Of a stretch of DNA of 64,000 nucleotides, positions 20,966 through 33,720 are shown in pieces. Within the stretch, counting starts at the first letter, position 1; each line of letters starts with the position of its first letter. Both the position numbers and the translations under genes were made by a program. Under the pieces are notes generated by a model, which searched no databases, was not told where the DNA came from, and worked only from the letters and a program-made list of their open reading frames with translations. This stretch comes from Saccharina japonica (lineage: Eukaryota > Sar > Phaeophyceae > Laminariales > Laminariaceae), in assembly GCA_008828725.1 (NCBI GenBank), contig MEHQ01003768.1, positions 1 to 64,000 on the forward strand, given 5' to 3'.

Positions 20966-22089
20966 CGAGTTCACGAGCAGACATACCAGACATACCAGTG
21001 AACCACAAGTAGACAACATATCAAACAGAGAAAACAACGTTAGAACGCAGCCGCCCATAAGCACCAGGCAAAACCGTGCGTGTGTGACACGCCAATCTGC
21101 GCTGTACTGCCATCGCTCTTGAAAAAGTTGTTTTGTTTATATGAGCCTGGGACCCGTAAGCAACTGTCTACCTTTCTGTGCTGCTGTTGTGTGTGGCAGG
21201 TTCACACTGACTCTCGACGTAAAGGTCAGGATGAGACAGGATGCAAAGACAACGAAGTTCGTTAAAACCTCGGCAAGCACCAAAAGCAGGAGCGGGCCAC
21301 ACGAAGCACGTGCGGCAGGCCCGCCGTCTCCTGCTGTGGCCATTAATAGCTGCTTTATAGGGGGTTTCTATCCGTCACCAGTCATCATCAATCACCCCCG
21401 TTCTCTCTTCTGCCGTTGTGCTGTCCATAATATTTGTCGCACGTTTGGCGCGCGCTGCGGTAACATTGAGCTTCGGGGATATATAAAATTGGTCACGATA
21501 CCCGCATTTATTATTACAGGAGTGAGTTCAATCCTTGGCGAGTTCAGGCCTACGTTGAGGTACTTTATGTTTATTTTTGTGTACGTAACTCAGACACCCA
21601 ATATAGCACACGAGCACGCAGAGTGCGTGCTACAACAAGCTAGATACAACCCTATATATACACGCCTGCCTTCCGCCAGCAGAACAAAAACGCAAGACTA
21701 CGCGCTTTCGATGTTTTGTAGGCGCTATATGGCTCTAGGTTCCTACTGTTGTACTTCATAGATGCGTTATTTGGCATACTCTGCGAGCTGCAGAGCTGGA
21801 GGTCTCTGCAACGTCTGTTGCTGTGCTTTACCGCAATTGACAGCAGCAGAAGCAAAAGCAAGAGTGCGATTTTAGTTGGGAGCCGCGAGCGCAGGCGATA
21901 AACAGTCGACAGAGTAAGGCGCTGCATACTTCACATATATACATACCACTGGTTTTACACATACAACGGGGGAGGTTAATAAGCAAAGCTCCAGCCAACA
22001 ACCAAAAAGCGATATATTTATCACACTCGTACAGTCGCCCTTCGAACAGCGAGTTAGGAGCTAGCGGTGCACGGTGCGCCATTTCTCTC

Positions 22090-22960
22090 TGAACACCAAA
22101 ACGGAGTCGTTATGTTTTCAGCCCGCACAATAAGAGGCAGTAAGCATCGATGCCTGTACTAAAACCAAGTCGTTTGTATCCCTGACACAAAAACCAAGTC
22201 AATGTCGACCCCCCGCAAAACAAACAAGCCAATTTCCATCCCAACACAAAAACCAGCTGTATTTTGAACCCAACACTGACATGATTGTGAAACCAAGACA
22301 ATTTCTATTTTCCGACCGTAAAACTAAGTCAATTTCAACCACCCACACATTAACTAAGTACCCAACCCTTGAACTCAGTCGATTTCGATGCACACGCCAA
22401 CACGAAGTATGTTTCGGCTAGCAAAAACACATCATTTATTTATATTCAGACACTACGTAGAACTAAATCAGTTTCGAACCCCACACCAAAACCAAGTCAA
22501 CTGCGATGCCTACAATCAAATCAAGACAGCTTACACCCCCCCTCACAAAAACGTCATTCGTGGTTAAAACACAAAAACAAAGCATTTTCCGACCCGTGCA
22601 CTGAAAAACCAAACATTTTTAGGCCTGCACACCAAATTTAAGTCAATATCGACTACCCACAGGAAACATAAAAAACAAACTTAGCCAACGACACCTAGCC
22701 CAAGTCAACCTAAACCCACATTAAACAAGTCATTTTCGCCCCTCACACCAGACTCAAGTATATCGCGACCACCTACACAGAAATGTAGTCAATTTGGATT
22801 CCAGCCTAAACCCACATGAAGCAAGTCCTTACCGCCCGTCACACCAGACTCAAGTATCTCGCGACCACCTACACAGAAATGTAGTCAAATCGGGTTCCCA
22901 CACAAAACCTAGGGCGTTTCGCCCCTTCACAAAATAATGACGGCTTCGATTCCCCGTACG
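22090..22960. repeat. Degenerate minisatellite (ACCAAGTCAATTTCGA type), left arm
   Basis: An irregular array of units of about 40-55 bp containing ACACAAAAACCAAGTCAATTTCGACC-like words. The complementary array is at 39,000-39,785 in the right arm, so it predates the palindrome. It is non-coding. Confidence 0.75.
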
Positions 22961-25900
22961 TACTGCCTTCAACAACTACGCGAAAATGCAGATGTTTCAA
23001 TACACGGTTATATGATTCAGTAATCGTATGCTATCATATCACGTGAGGTAGGTTTTCAAATTGTTTTTGCTCCACTCCCTGAAGCACGTCCAGTAGGATG
23101 ACCTTGAATTACCTATTACTACCATGTAGGGTCTATCATATCTGCATCGACACCTACCGTGCACTTGTACCGTGCAGGCACTACTCCATACGGCAGCCGC
23201 CGTAGTCAGTAGCATCGAGTTGTTCAGTTGCGGGAACGGGGAGCAGTCTACGCTGATGTGACCTCAGTTTGCAGATTGACTGAATTTCATTCGCGCGCCT
23301 ACTTCGTCGCGTGTGTTTTAAGTGGGCAAGCGTCATGCTTTCCGGTCCATTATGTTAACTATTGTTTCTTCCGGGTCTTCGTAAGGCTCTAGCACAATTG
23401 TGTTAGGTCTGCGCAAAAGAAAGGATGATACCGCTGAATATTCTACGCAGTAGTAGAGCCACATTCTCCATAATGTCGCAAACTCGGCAATGGCATTTCA
23501 GACCGAGACATCCATACACAATTGAACAACTTGAAATTTTGTTACGACAATATTAGCAGAAAATTTATCAAGAATTCACGGAGCGGCCAGAAATTCACTG
23601 CATACATAAGTTCGAGGACGGAGATGCGGCTTTGAAACGGCTGAAAAATACGAGTTCCTCGCGCGCGTGTTCGACTTGTGCCTCGGTTTCAAGACCATAT
23701 TAACACAGAACGACAGTAGCACAACATGTCTTGCCGTTGAGCCGTTAACAGATTGTAGTCGACGCTCGGAAAATATTAGTGCAGGATGCAAGGTGAAAAG
23801 GTGTACCGTACCGAGTTCGGGCGATGTGTGATATCGACAAAGGGAACCATGTTGTCCTAAGAGTTGGTTCAGGCTGTGCTGCAGGCTGAACAAGAAAGAA
23901 CTCCCGAGAGTGGCGTGTAAGCCGTAAGTAGAACGTGTAGCGGGCTGGTATCCATCGTGTGAGCGCTTGCCTCCCGCCAGTCGACGATTCGTTGGGGTGA
24001 GCGTTGATACGATAGTCTGTGTTCTGGGCCGTGTGGTGTTTGTTGATATCTTGGTTGATGTTTGCTGCGTGTGTTTTCACGATACATTCCGGAAAATGAG
24101 GAGGTCGATTATGCGTTTTCCAGTTCATACGTATGTATCAGATATACACGTATGGGTTGAGCCAATGCGGGATACCACTCACCGCCACCGACATTGCTGC
24201 TGTTGCAACGTGATGGCTGCGAGTTCGTGCTATATCAACAATCCTGCTGTACTCCGGTTGGGGGATAGATTGATATGGCGGGGCTGTGCGTTGCTGTCAC
24301 AGAGCTGGCGCTGCGCATTGTGCGATCTCGCGCACTCGCACGGTTAAAAAACCAGGATTTGCAGATAAAAGGCCCAAAAGCTTACTACCAAAACATGTAT
24401 CATGTACTTTGTAAGGAAAATTGACCGAGTAGACCATCTGAGAATAAACATACCTCACGCTGGTCGTGCTTCTTGGAATAACTACATATGTTGGCATGGT
24501 ATATAACTAAATAGGGGCGTTTTTCTTTCAGATCAATGAAAAGCTCTTATTCTGAGTTTTATACTGTATGTGTTTTAAAAAAACACGGACACCAAGTTCA
24601 ATATAAATGGTTTGATACCCGTACAACATTGGATGTTTAACGACCTGAGCAGAGCGATCGGCGACTACGCACATGCCGACAGCCAACTGAACATCATGCC
24701 TGTTGCCAACGGTGACTACCCACAATGTTCATTTCCTGCCTCCCATAGCGCAGCAATATGAGCCCTCATACGACCCTGATGTAAGGAAACTTCCTACTCT
24801 ATTAGTGCCACAGCAGCTGGGGTGGAGACGTGCGAGCTAAACATGCTATTTTAGTGTGTCCCATTTTGATAGACATAACTATGATAGCGGTGAAATCGAT
24901 TCTATACTTTGCTTCATCTCCGGATCTCTCCCGAATGTAAAGGCCTTATCGCCAAGTGTTTCACCGGCGCGCGTGGCCGCTTTGACCATAGTGGCCACCA
25001 ACGACGATATTTTCGGTCAGCGCAGCCCGCGCTCGTGCGGGCGGTCGACATCGGAAGCTACGGCGGATATATACGCACTCTCCGAGCTCTGTCCGCACTC
25101 TAAGCGTTTTAGCACAACGCCTCGCCACATAAATCATATTTGATCGTCATTTCTTTGTTGTCGTGCTCTCCGGCCTCAGATGCCTCGGAAGGGTCACCCG
25201 TCCTGCCGGCGCCTCCGTAAGGCGGAAACTATGGGGACAAACGCAAGGTCAATATTTACGACCTTCTTCGCACTTGTGGCCAATAACCGCCGACCATATT
25301 CCGTTTCGATTACGTATAGTACGTCAGAAACCGTCACGATCTCGTTTTTCGGAGAGCACATAAGCTTGAGCAAATAACCCGGGTTGTTATCGTGATCACA
25401 AGCGCGAGCATGACTGACGTGAGCGCTGGCGGGCGCAGGCGTGTAGAGGGAATAGGGTAAGCCAGCAGTGGCCCGTGTAGCATATTTCAGTCGCTGCCTC
25501 GAGGAGAGCCGACGGCCGCACGAAGTCCACTATGAAGGGGAAAATGGCACGAATGCGAAAGACGTGGGGAGCCCCCTCTGGACGAAACTTTAAGGGGTAT
25601 CACATTATCGTATTACTGTACACGTGTGGGTTTGCAGAGCCGTGAATTTATATGCCGGTGCCCTGCTGCACCAGCTGAGAGCGAAAGGCTAATCATACCT
25701 ACGAACATGCAGGATTTTAACAGATGTATACTTTTCACGCAGCCGGGTCCGCCGATGCAGCAAACGGCGGGCCATACATATTTACTCCACATATTAGATA
25801 TGCATACTCGCGATATAATAATTGGTCACGAGGACGTCAAGGCAGAACAAACACACAGATGTGTTATCTTACGTACTTGTTCCTGCACACGCCTGGCCGT

Positions 25901-26200
25901 ATGAGTCCTGGTATATAGTATCACTAGAATTTTATGTAGTGTGAGGGTAAACAACGTTTTGGTTTGCCGCGTACGGTGTGCTGATTCACAACTGGTTTTA
26001 TCGTGGGTGTGAATCGTACCCGTACCTACACACACCTGGCAGAAAGAGTCGTGGTACCTGGTATCTCTCGTGAATGCTATCGTGTGTGGGTGAAAGCCGA
26101 TTTTTTCTGCGGCATGGGCTCGCTGATAAATACCTGGTATTCCTCGTGGATGCTATGATACTCGTACGGATCGTGTGCACCATCGAGCGGCACAACCTCT
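22961..26200. other. Decayed left-arm sequence, no gene seen
   Basis: The stretch pairs with 38,900-35,720. Several frames exist on both strands, but arm-to-arm differences fall at first and second codon positions as often as at third positions and introduce stops, so I do not call genes here. Confidence 0.5.
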
Positions 26201-26209
26201 ACAACGTGG

Positions 26210-26680
26210 AAACACATCTTGATATCAATTGATTATTCGATTCGTAACCATTGGTCGCTGGTGGGTAAAAAACAGCCAACAAAAAATGTCGACCCCTCGC
26301 CGATCGCAAGAAATGAACCACTTTTTTTCAAGTTAGACATCGATCGACAACACAAGGATTCTGTGGTGAACTCTGAATGCATCGCACTGGTTGGGGGATC
26401 TGACCCACCCTACTAACACATTTGTCACACCCCGGTCGATAATATGTGGGGGGCGACGACTAAACGTCTGATAAAAACACAGTTAACAGCTGGTGTGCTC
26501 AAAAACAGACGACAAAAACCAAAAAAAAAAAACAAAAGAAAAAAAAAAAACTTTTGAAGGCTTTTGGACGAAGACGATAGGGAGCCGTAAGCAACCGTTC
26601 ACCGGCTAGACTACGGATCGCAAGGGTGCCTTCGAGGCGGCTATGTATATTTGCTGGCCTTGCCCGGTAACAAGTGGATT
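26210..26680. repeat. Dispersed repeat shared by both arms and the element at 60,374
   Basis: The region around ATCGATCGACAACACAAGG, GTCTGATAAA and the TTCGAGGC/GGCCTTGCCCGG words occurs three times: here, at 35,270-35,760 (reverse complement, the palindrome partner) and at 60,600-60,960 in the direct orientation inside a TIR element. Confidence 0.6.
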
Positions 26681-26709
26681 TAGTTGGAGTACATTGTAGC
26701 CGTATTATT

Positions 26710-27042
26710 GTTTATGTTTTTTTTTTCCCATCCCATCTATTATCTTCGCCCTTCCCTTCTCTCTCCTGCCTAGTCGTAACTCAGATCCGGGGTCACTACG
26801 TAGTCTCCTCTCCCTCCTCCTCTACTACGGTTCTTGCCTTGCATGTATATCGCGTGAAGACTTCAGCCTTTCCTTCGTTAGCTGCCATTGAATTGTGCCT
26901 ACCCACGCTACTATCATAAGGCGCTCTCAGCTGTTAATTCCGTGTTTTGTTTTTGTTTTTGTTATTTCGTGACATTCGAACTCCAGACATTAACGTTCAG
27001 AAGCGTTCGATGATACCACTAGACCATCTGGGCGACCGACTA
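26710..27042 (-). mobile_element. tRNA-derived SINE, left arm only (about 330 bp)
   Basis: On the minus strand the element starts near 27,040 with a tRNA-like head. It has an A box TGGTCTAGTGG (27,026-27,016), a D-arm that folds (GATG/CATC) and a B box GAGTTCGAATG (26,983-26,973), then a non-coding body and an A-rich end (26,725-26,716). Flanking CGTATTATT (26,701-26,709) and CGTATTAATT (27,043-27,052) look like a target-site duplication. The right arm near 35,215 is continuous without it. The anticodon and T stems no longer pair well, so it is not a functional tRNA gene. Confidence 0.75.
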
Positions 27043-27972
27043 CGTATTAATTCAAAATACTGCACGTATCGTTCTCGTACACCAGTACCCGGTGTACGCC
27101 ATACGTTCACATTATACGTATCGTCTTCGTACATAGTGCCAGGGCGTATATATTCGTATATACTTGCGGACCAATAAAAACAGGCAATAATTGTGGCGTA
27201 TTGTGCCTGCCACTATCTTACTGGTGAGATAGTGGCAAGACACCCCTTTTTGTTGGAGTTTCCATTTTGTTTCAAATAGTGGGCCTACTTCTGTCTCCAT
27301 ACGAGGGGTACAGACAATTTGTTTGGAACTATGTTGCAGGGAAGGCGATAAACTAGCCACATAGTGGTACCATAACGTTTGGTATAAATCAATTGAAATC
27401 AATATTCATCGAATTCCGTGATTTACAGTGAAATAAAATAGCCTGACTTCTAGTTTAATGAATTCACTTGATTTACATATAAAAAACAAAATATGGTTTC
27501 AACTTTCATTTTGTTTACCGGAATTTTCAAGCCGCAGTGGATAACCAAAGAGTTATACTATTAGAAAAACATGAGAACCTCGGTGGTATTCTATTATTTG
27601 GGCGACTGCAACCAACGCCAGCTGAGGCGGGTTGTCGGAACAGAGACCAGTAGAGAAGTAGCAATCAAAGGGGTGTTGAGATAGGGCACATGGCCTTTAG
27701 GATCCTGCAGGGTAGCTGCATGGGCGTAAGTTGCACGTACTTTTCGCGGTATATGTTGTGTTGTCTTTGAACGGATCGTCCGAAAACAGAAAAAAAATAA
27801 ACTCTAACTGGGTTTTGACAGAAACTATTTGCAGGTCTCCAACGGGGCGATATTCCTTGTTTTCGTAATAGCATAGCACGCAGAGCGGTTGCTCTGTATG
27901 TGGTTCCAGTGACACTTCTTTGAGGTTGGCTCGCCCACTCCTACGCTAGGCGATTTAATCAAACAAAACACA

Positions 27973-28860
27973 CGGAATGAGGCCATCCTTGGTTCACGCA
28001 TGGGGTATGTCGGCGGGGCGCGTCCCCGCCGCCCCACCTTTCCGTGAAGTTTGGTGATAGTAGCACTCATTCAATCCATAATCAATCGTACAATGATGGA
28101 CCCTATATACTGCTACTACGTTTGCTGTGTGTGTTATCTGTGGGTCAGTAGGGCCTACCCCCTTCATCCTGATGCATTATGTGTACCCGTAGAACAAGAA
28201 CAACAGGAACTACTGCTGTGCCTGTCTGTACTGTGGAATACGTCTGACGCACTCCGCTACCTATTGCTTCTATACAATAAAAATTTTAATAGAGCGAGAG
28301 GAAATCGTTGAATCAGACGCGGGCTATGTCGGCTGGGCGGGGAGCGGCCCGCCCCGACCCGCTATCCGCCGCAAGCTAAATCCTGTGAAGTGGTGTGGCG
28401 ACAAGTACTAGTTTTGCACTTGTAAGGCCGTGTTACATGTAGTGCGTTCAATTCACCATCAATGGTGAGTACTCCGTGTGCGTGTACGATTATGCCAAGA
28501 TGTCGAGCAGTATGATGTGGAGCGGCCCAACGTGTTTTGTCGTTTCATTTTGTGTTACAATTCGGATAAACATCATATAATCGTGGACGATTGACTCGGA
28601 CTCACCCATGGCACGGGCCATGGACCATGCGCGTGGAGACAACAGCGATTGATTGTGCTTCGCATCAAACACACGAACGACCGTCTGACCCTCTCGGCTT
28701 CCTGGGGAGTCTATTCAAACAATATTCAACGGACACGCGTACACGGGGTTGCCATCTGGGGGGGCACGGCCAGGGCTGCGCCCCGACCCGCTCCCGTTGC
28801 CGCCTCGGCTGTGAAGTATTATTGTTGCAGTTTGTAGCTATGCCTAGTATTCATCATGTA
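27973..28860. repeat. Three GC-rich hairpin boxes in tandem duplicated units, left arm
   Basis: Boxes near 28,010-28,035, 28,333-28,370 and 28,765-28,810 each have a G/C-rich inverted sequence (for example GGCGGGG...CCCCGCC) followed by TGTGAAGT. Related boxes lie in the right arm at 32,890-32,955, 33,485-33,545, 33,870-33,925 and 34,228-34,262. Confidence 0.55.
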
Positions 28861-30049
28861 AAGCTTTTTTGTTCGCACGTGGTTCATACGTACCGGTACC
28901 GGAACTATTGGTAAAACATATTACTGCTGTAGGCCCTACGCCCTGGTCGCGCACGAAACAATGGACATTGAAGCGGCTTAGAGCTGATCCCAATAAAACA
29001 ACTCGGATGAAACATTTAATTAGTGCGTGATTTAGCGATAGGTTGTTCGAGTGCCAGTTGAAACGTTGGAGTCAAATATTATGTATCAGCACAACTATCG
29101 AATTGACTGTTGATAGGTGACAGATCAATATTTTGAGTAAACTTGGACTAAGTAGCATGCTTTGGGAAGGGGAACGTAAACAAAACGATGGAATTAGACG
29201 TCAAAACACTTTTGAAAATCAGGGGATATGGGGATAATTATTTTTGACACGACAGTACGAACGGCGAAAATGTTTTTGCAAGTTTTTTGTCGCTGTTTAC
29301 TGTTGTTTGTGATCGTGCGGAACGTATCATCGAAGGTGCGATCGTACCTCTCTCCAGTTACACAATAAATCCCTATGAATTTCAAGGTAAAACATATTAC
29401 ACAAATTTCAAGATAAAAATCCAACCTTAACTTTACTCCAAACATCCCGAAGACCATGACAGAAAACAATGAAAAATGGATGCCCAAAACTCGCCTCGAA
29501 AACGAAATTCTTTCAAAACTGAGCGAGACAGCTGATTCTATAAGTGTTGAATGATGACAAAGGTATATGTTTTTTTATAAAGACGAAAAATAGTTGAAAA
29601 GGAATTTCGAAACTCGACTAACATTCGAACAACAGTCTAACTTAAGCTACAGTAGATAGCCGCCTCCACAAAATTTACACTGCATTTAAAAGATTGTACA
29701 GCAGCACAGAAACAACAGTAGTACAGCAGTTGCGAATAAACATGTAAGTGCACACACAGTATTATATCATACAATACCACGTACGACAGGTAGGTGGTGC
29801 ATTTGCGTACGTACAGCAGCTTGCTCCTGCTATCAGTGGTATGCAACCAGGTAGAAAAACAACATAACAGTGGCTGATAAAAACAGCTGTGCAAGTAGTT
29901 ATACTATGCCTGCGTGTGACCGAAGATACGTACGAGTATCCCTGCTACGAACGGTCAGTTTGTGGGTTAACCACGCCATCGTCACTAGCGGCCCAAGGAA
30001 TAGGCTCTCTCGTACTACACAGCAGTCTCCTCAGTAACGCCGTGGGAGC

Positions 30050-31290
30050 ACTCCTAACTTTTGTCATTAATTCCGACCTCCATATTTTACCACAACGCTG
30101 TTACCACAACGCTGCTATACTGCTCTTTATAAAATGTTGGGGATCACGCGAGTCTGCGACTGGCGGCTGTCCAGGCCGCCGGCGAAGCCCCTCGTCTGGA
30201 CTTACCCACAGGCCTAAAGGCATTTGGTTGTACCAGGAATACACCGAGTACATATGGTGCAGTTATTTTCAGACAGGGTAGGCCGTGTGCACGGCTTGCC
30301 CGCAGACGTCACCCTAACATGCAGTATGAGTCATAGCTAACGGCATGGTAATCTCCACTGTACACATTGATCTACAGCGTCTCAAACCCCCCAAAGCCAC
30401 CTGCATTCACTTCTACAGGCATCCATACCAGGTCCATTCCAGCCTGCTCAATGGCAATACAGGTGTTTGAACAAGTCACACCCAAAACTCGTACCTGGAG
30501 AGAGTATGCCACCCCGCGTCAGAACAATGGACGCCGCTGGTAGGAATGAGACGTAGTCACAACTTCGATCGTCCGGGAGGTGTAGGTGCAGACTCTACTT
30601 TCCATCGAGACCTTATCCGACCCCCATCCCCAAAAACCTCGGCCCCAAAATATTTTATAAAACTTAAGGATAATGTTTTATATAATATTTTGGGGCCGAT
30701 ATTTTTGGGGATAGGGGGCGGATATGGTCTCGATGTTTTACTTGGCAAAACAGTGGCACCTACACCTCCCGGACCACCGAAGTCGCGACCACGTCTTATT
30801 CCCACCGGCGGTGTCAATTATTCTGACGCAGGGTGGCATAATCTTTCCAGGTGCGAGTTTTGGGTGTGACTTGTTCAAACACCTGTATTGCCATTGAGCA
30901 GGCTGGAATGGACTTGGTATGTATGCCTGTAGAAGTGAATGCAGGTGGCTCTGGGGGGTCGGAGACGCTGTGGAGCAATGTGTACAGTGAAGACTGCCAT
31001 GCCGTTACCCCTTTCTCATATTGCATGATAGTATATCGTCTACGAGAAAGCCGTTCACACGGCCTACCCTGTCTGAAAATGACGGCACCATATGTACTCG
31101 TACTTGGTGTATTCCTGGTACAACAAAATGTATTTGGGCCTGTGGGTAAGTCTAAACGAGGGGGCTTCGCCGGCGGCCTGGACAGCCGCCAGTCGCTGAC
31201 TCGCGTAATCCCCAACCTTCTATAAACCGCAGTATAGCAGCGTTGTGGTAAAAAATGGAGGTCAGAGCTAATGGCAAGAGTTCAGAGTGC
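30050..31290. repeat. Palindrome centre: two head-to-head copies of the centre repeat
   Basis: The two halves meet at a dyad near 30,669, where CCCCAAAATATTTTATAAAAC (30,643-30,663) faces its inverted copy (30,675-30,695) across about 11 bp. Each half contains the GGGGCTTCGCCGGCGG box (30,162-30,190 and 31,160-31,182). A third copy is at 4,230-4,880. The frames crossing the centre in both directions are mirror images and not genes. Confidence 0.85.
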
Positions 31291-32604
31291 TCCCACGGAG
31301 TTACCGAGGACACTGCTGTGTAGTATTATGGGGGACCATAGTAATAGGACCAAATATTGGTATTAGTAGTAGAAATAGGTATATATACAGTAGGTTTTTG
31401 TGTGTACGGTAGGTCCTATTTACTCGTATTTACTACATATGGTCCCGCGCAATAGCGGGGATACTCGTACGTATCTTCGACCACACGCACGCATAGTTTA
31501 CCTGCTTGCACAACTGGTTTTGACACCCACTGTTCTGTTGTTTTTGTACCTGGTTGCGTACTACTGATAGCAGGAGCAAGCTGCTGTACGTACGCAAATG
31601 CACCACCTACCTGTCGTACCTGGTATTGTGAAATATCACTGCGTATGCACTTGCATGTTTATTCGCAACTGCTGTAGTGCTGCTGATCCTGTGCTGCTGT
31701 ACGATTTTTTTAATACATTGTAGTTGGTGTAGAGGCGGCTATCTAGCTGAAGTTAGACTGTTTTCTGGATCTGAGTCGAGTTTGAAAATTCCTTTTCAAC
31801 TATTTTTCGACTTTACTAAAGTACAGATACCTTTGTCATCTTTAAACAAGTATGGAATCAGCTGTCACGCTCGGTTTGGAAGGAATTTCGTTTACGAGTC
31901 GCGCTATGGCCATCCACCTTTCATTGTTTTCTCTCATGCTGTTCGGGATTTTTGTTTTATAGTTAGGGTGAGATATTTATGTCGAAATTTGTGGAATATG
32001 TTTGACCTTGAAACTCGTAGGGATTTATTATGTAACTGGAGAGAGGTACGATCGCAACTGCGATGATGCCTTCTGCACGATCACAAACAACAGCAAACAG
32101 TGACAAAAATCTTGCATAAACTTTTTTGCCGTTCCCCGTGACTTTAGGTGCTGGGCTCTGTCGCGGAAATTATTTATTTTCTCAAATCCCCTGCTTTTCA
32201 AGTCTGTTTCAAGGTGTAATTCTACTTTTTTTTAGTAATCCCCTCCCCTACTTAGTTCAACTGCAAACACGATTTTGCTCTGTAGCCCATAAACCCCTCT
32301 ACTTCATGTTACACCTGGCATAAAAATTTGACTCGGTAGCCTTTGGCTAGATAACGTTATACAAATTCGGCTCTTAACCCGATTACAAGTAGGTAGTATC
32401 AGCTCTGGGTAGAGTCGATGATTGTGTCGGACGTACTCGTACTAAGCTTTACATCGGATTTCATCATGTATGTGTGCCCATCACATGCCCGCGAGTAGAC
32501 CTATTTTACAAGTAAGTACAGTTAGTTGTGCAAAGCGACGGCGGCGCTGCCGAGTTGATACACGCTGCGTTGTGCGCCAGCACCTGACGATAACGTGGAG
32601 GACG

Positions 32605-32630
32605 GCTGCTGCTGCTGCTGCTGCTGCTGA
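32605..32630. repeat. GCT/AGC microsatellite
   Basis: Uninterrupted trinucleotide repeat of about eight units within a locally duplicated segment (the GCGCTAGCACC, TGACGATAACGTGGAGGACG words repeat at 32,575-32,690). Confidence 0.85.
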
Positions 32631-32799
32631 TGCTAAGACGAGGTGACATACGCTGCATTGTGCGCTAGTACCTGACGGTAACGTGGAGGACGCAGATTTA
32701 CGCTTCATGTGCGCTAGCACCGGACGAGTACATACATACATATATAGACGAAGGACGCTGTCAGGCAGCATTATTGGGGAGACAGCAACATGTAGGTCG

Positions 32800-33720
32800 A
32801 GTGTCGAGTGTACAAAAGTTGTACGAGTATGTACATGATGAATGCCAGGCATAGCTTTGTGTACAAGCTACAACAATAATTAATACTTCACAGGCGAGGT
32901 GGCGGGGAACGGGTGTCGGAGCGGAGCCCCCCGATCCCCGTGCCCCGCCCAGCTGCCAACCCTCTTTGGGCGTGTCCGTGGAATATAGTTTGAATAGAAT
33001 CGCGGAGCTGGTCCGACTGTCGTTCATGTGTGTGACAGTTGGTCGTTCTTGTGTGTGATGCGAAGCACACAATGAATCGTCGTGATCTCTAATCTCTACG
33101 CGTATGTTCCTTGTCCCATGCCATGGGTGAAGTCGGAGTCAATGATCGACGATTTTAGATCCCAATGTAACGCCAACACCAAGTTAAAAGACACACAACA
33201 AGTTACGCCGCTCGACATCACATATTTTACGACTTTACGACGTACCGTACCTGGTACTGCTTGACATCTTGACATATTGACATATACTCGTCGTACACAC
33301 GGAATACTTTCGATTGATGCGATTGATGGCGACTTTAATGCATTTACTTTTTTATACGTACGTACAGTCGTACAAGTGAAAGAACAGTATTGTACTTGTC
33401 GCCACACATCACAGGCTTTGCGGCGGGGATCGGGTCGGGATGACTATGAGGCATAGCTACAAGCTACAACAAAATAAATACTTCACAGGCTAGGCGGGGG
33501 GGGGAGCGGGTCGCGGCGGAGCCCCGTCCCTTGCCCCGGCTAGCTGGCAACCCCGTATACGCGTGCCCGTGGAATAGTTTTTGAATTGCCTCCCCAGGAA
33601 ACAAAGAGGGTCAGACGGTCGTTCGTGTGTGTGATGCAGAGCACAATCAATTGTTGCTCTCTCCACGTGCATGGTCCATGACCCGTGCCATGGGTGAGTC
33701 CTACTCATTTATCCACGAGT
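32800..33720. repeat. Right-arm local duplication of a 300 bp unit
   Basis: The segment at 32,850-33,090 (TACAAGCTACAACAA, TACTTCACAGGC, GC-rich box, then CGTGTGTGTGATG-like) is repeated at 33,450-33,720. The left arm has one matching copy (28,600-28,860), accounting for about 0.9 kb of extra right-arm length. Confidence 0.65.

Noticed and set aside
23745..24128. ATG-initiated 127-residue frame on the minus strand with a right-arm partner near 37,804
   Set aside because: Codon comparison between arms shows changes mainly at first and second positions, and the partner has an in-frame stop, so there is no sign of coding constraint.
26970..27042. A functional tRNA gene
   Set aside because: A and B boxes are present, but the anticodon and T stems do not pair and an A-rich tail follows, so it is a SINE head.
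30546..30869. Frames crossing the palindrome centre in both directions
   Set aside because: They are mirror images produced by the inverted repeat.
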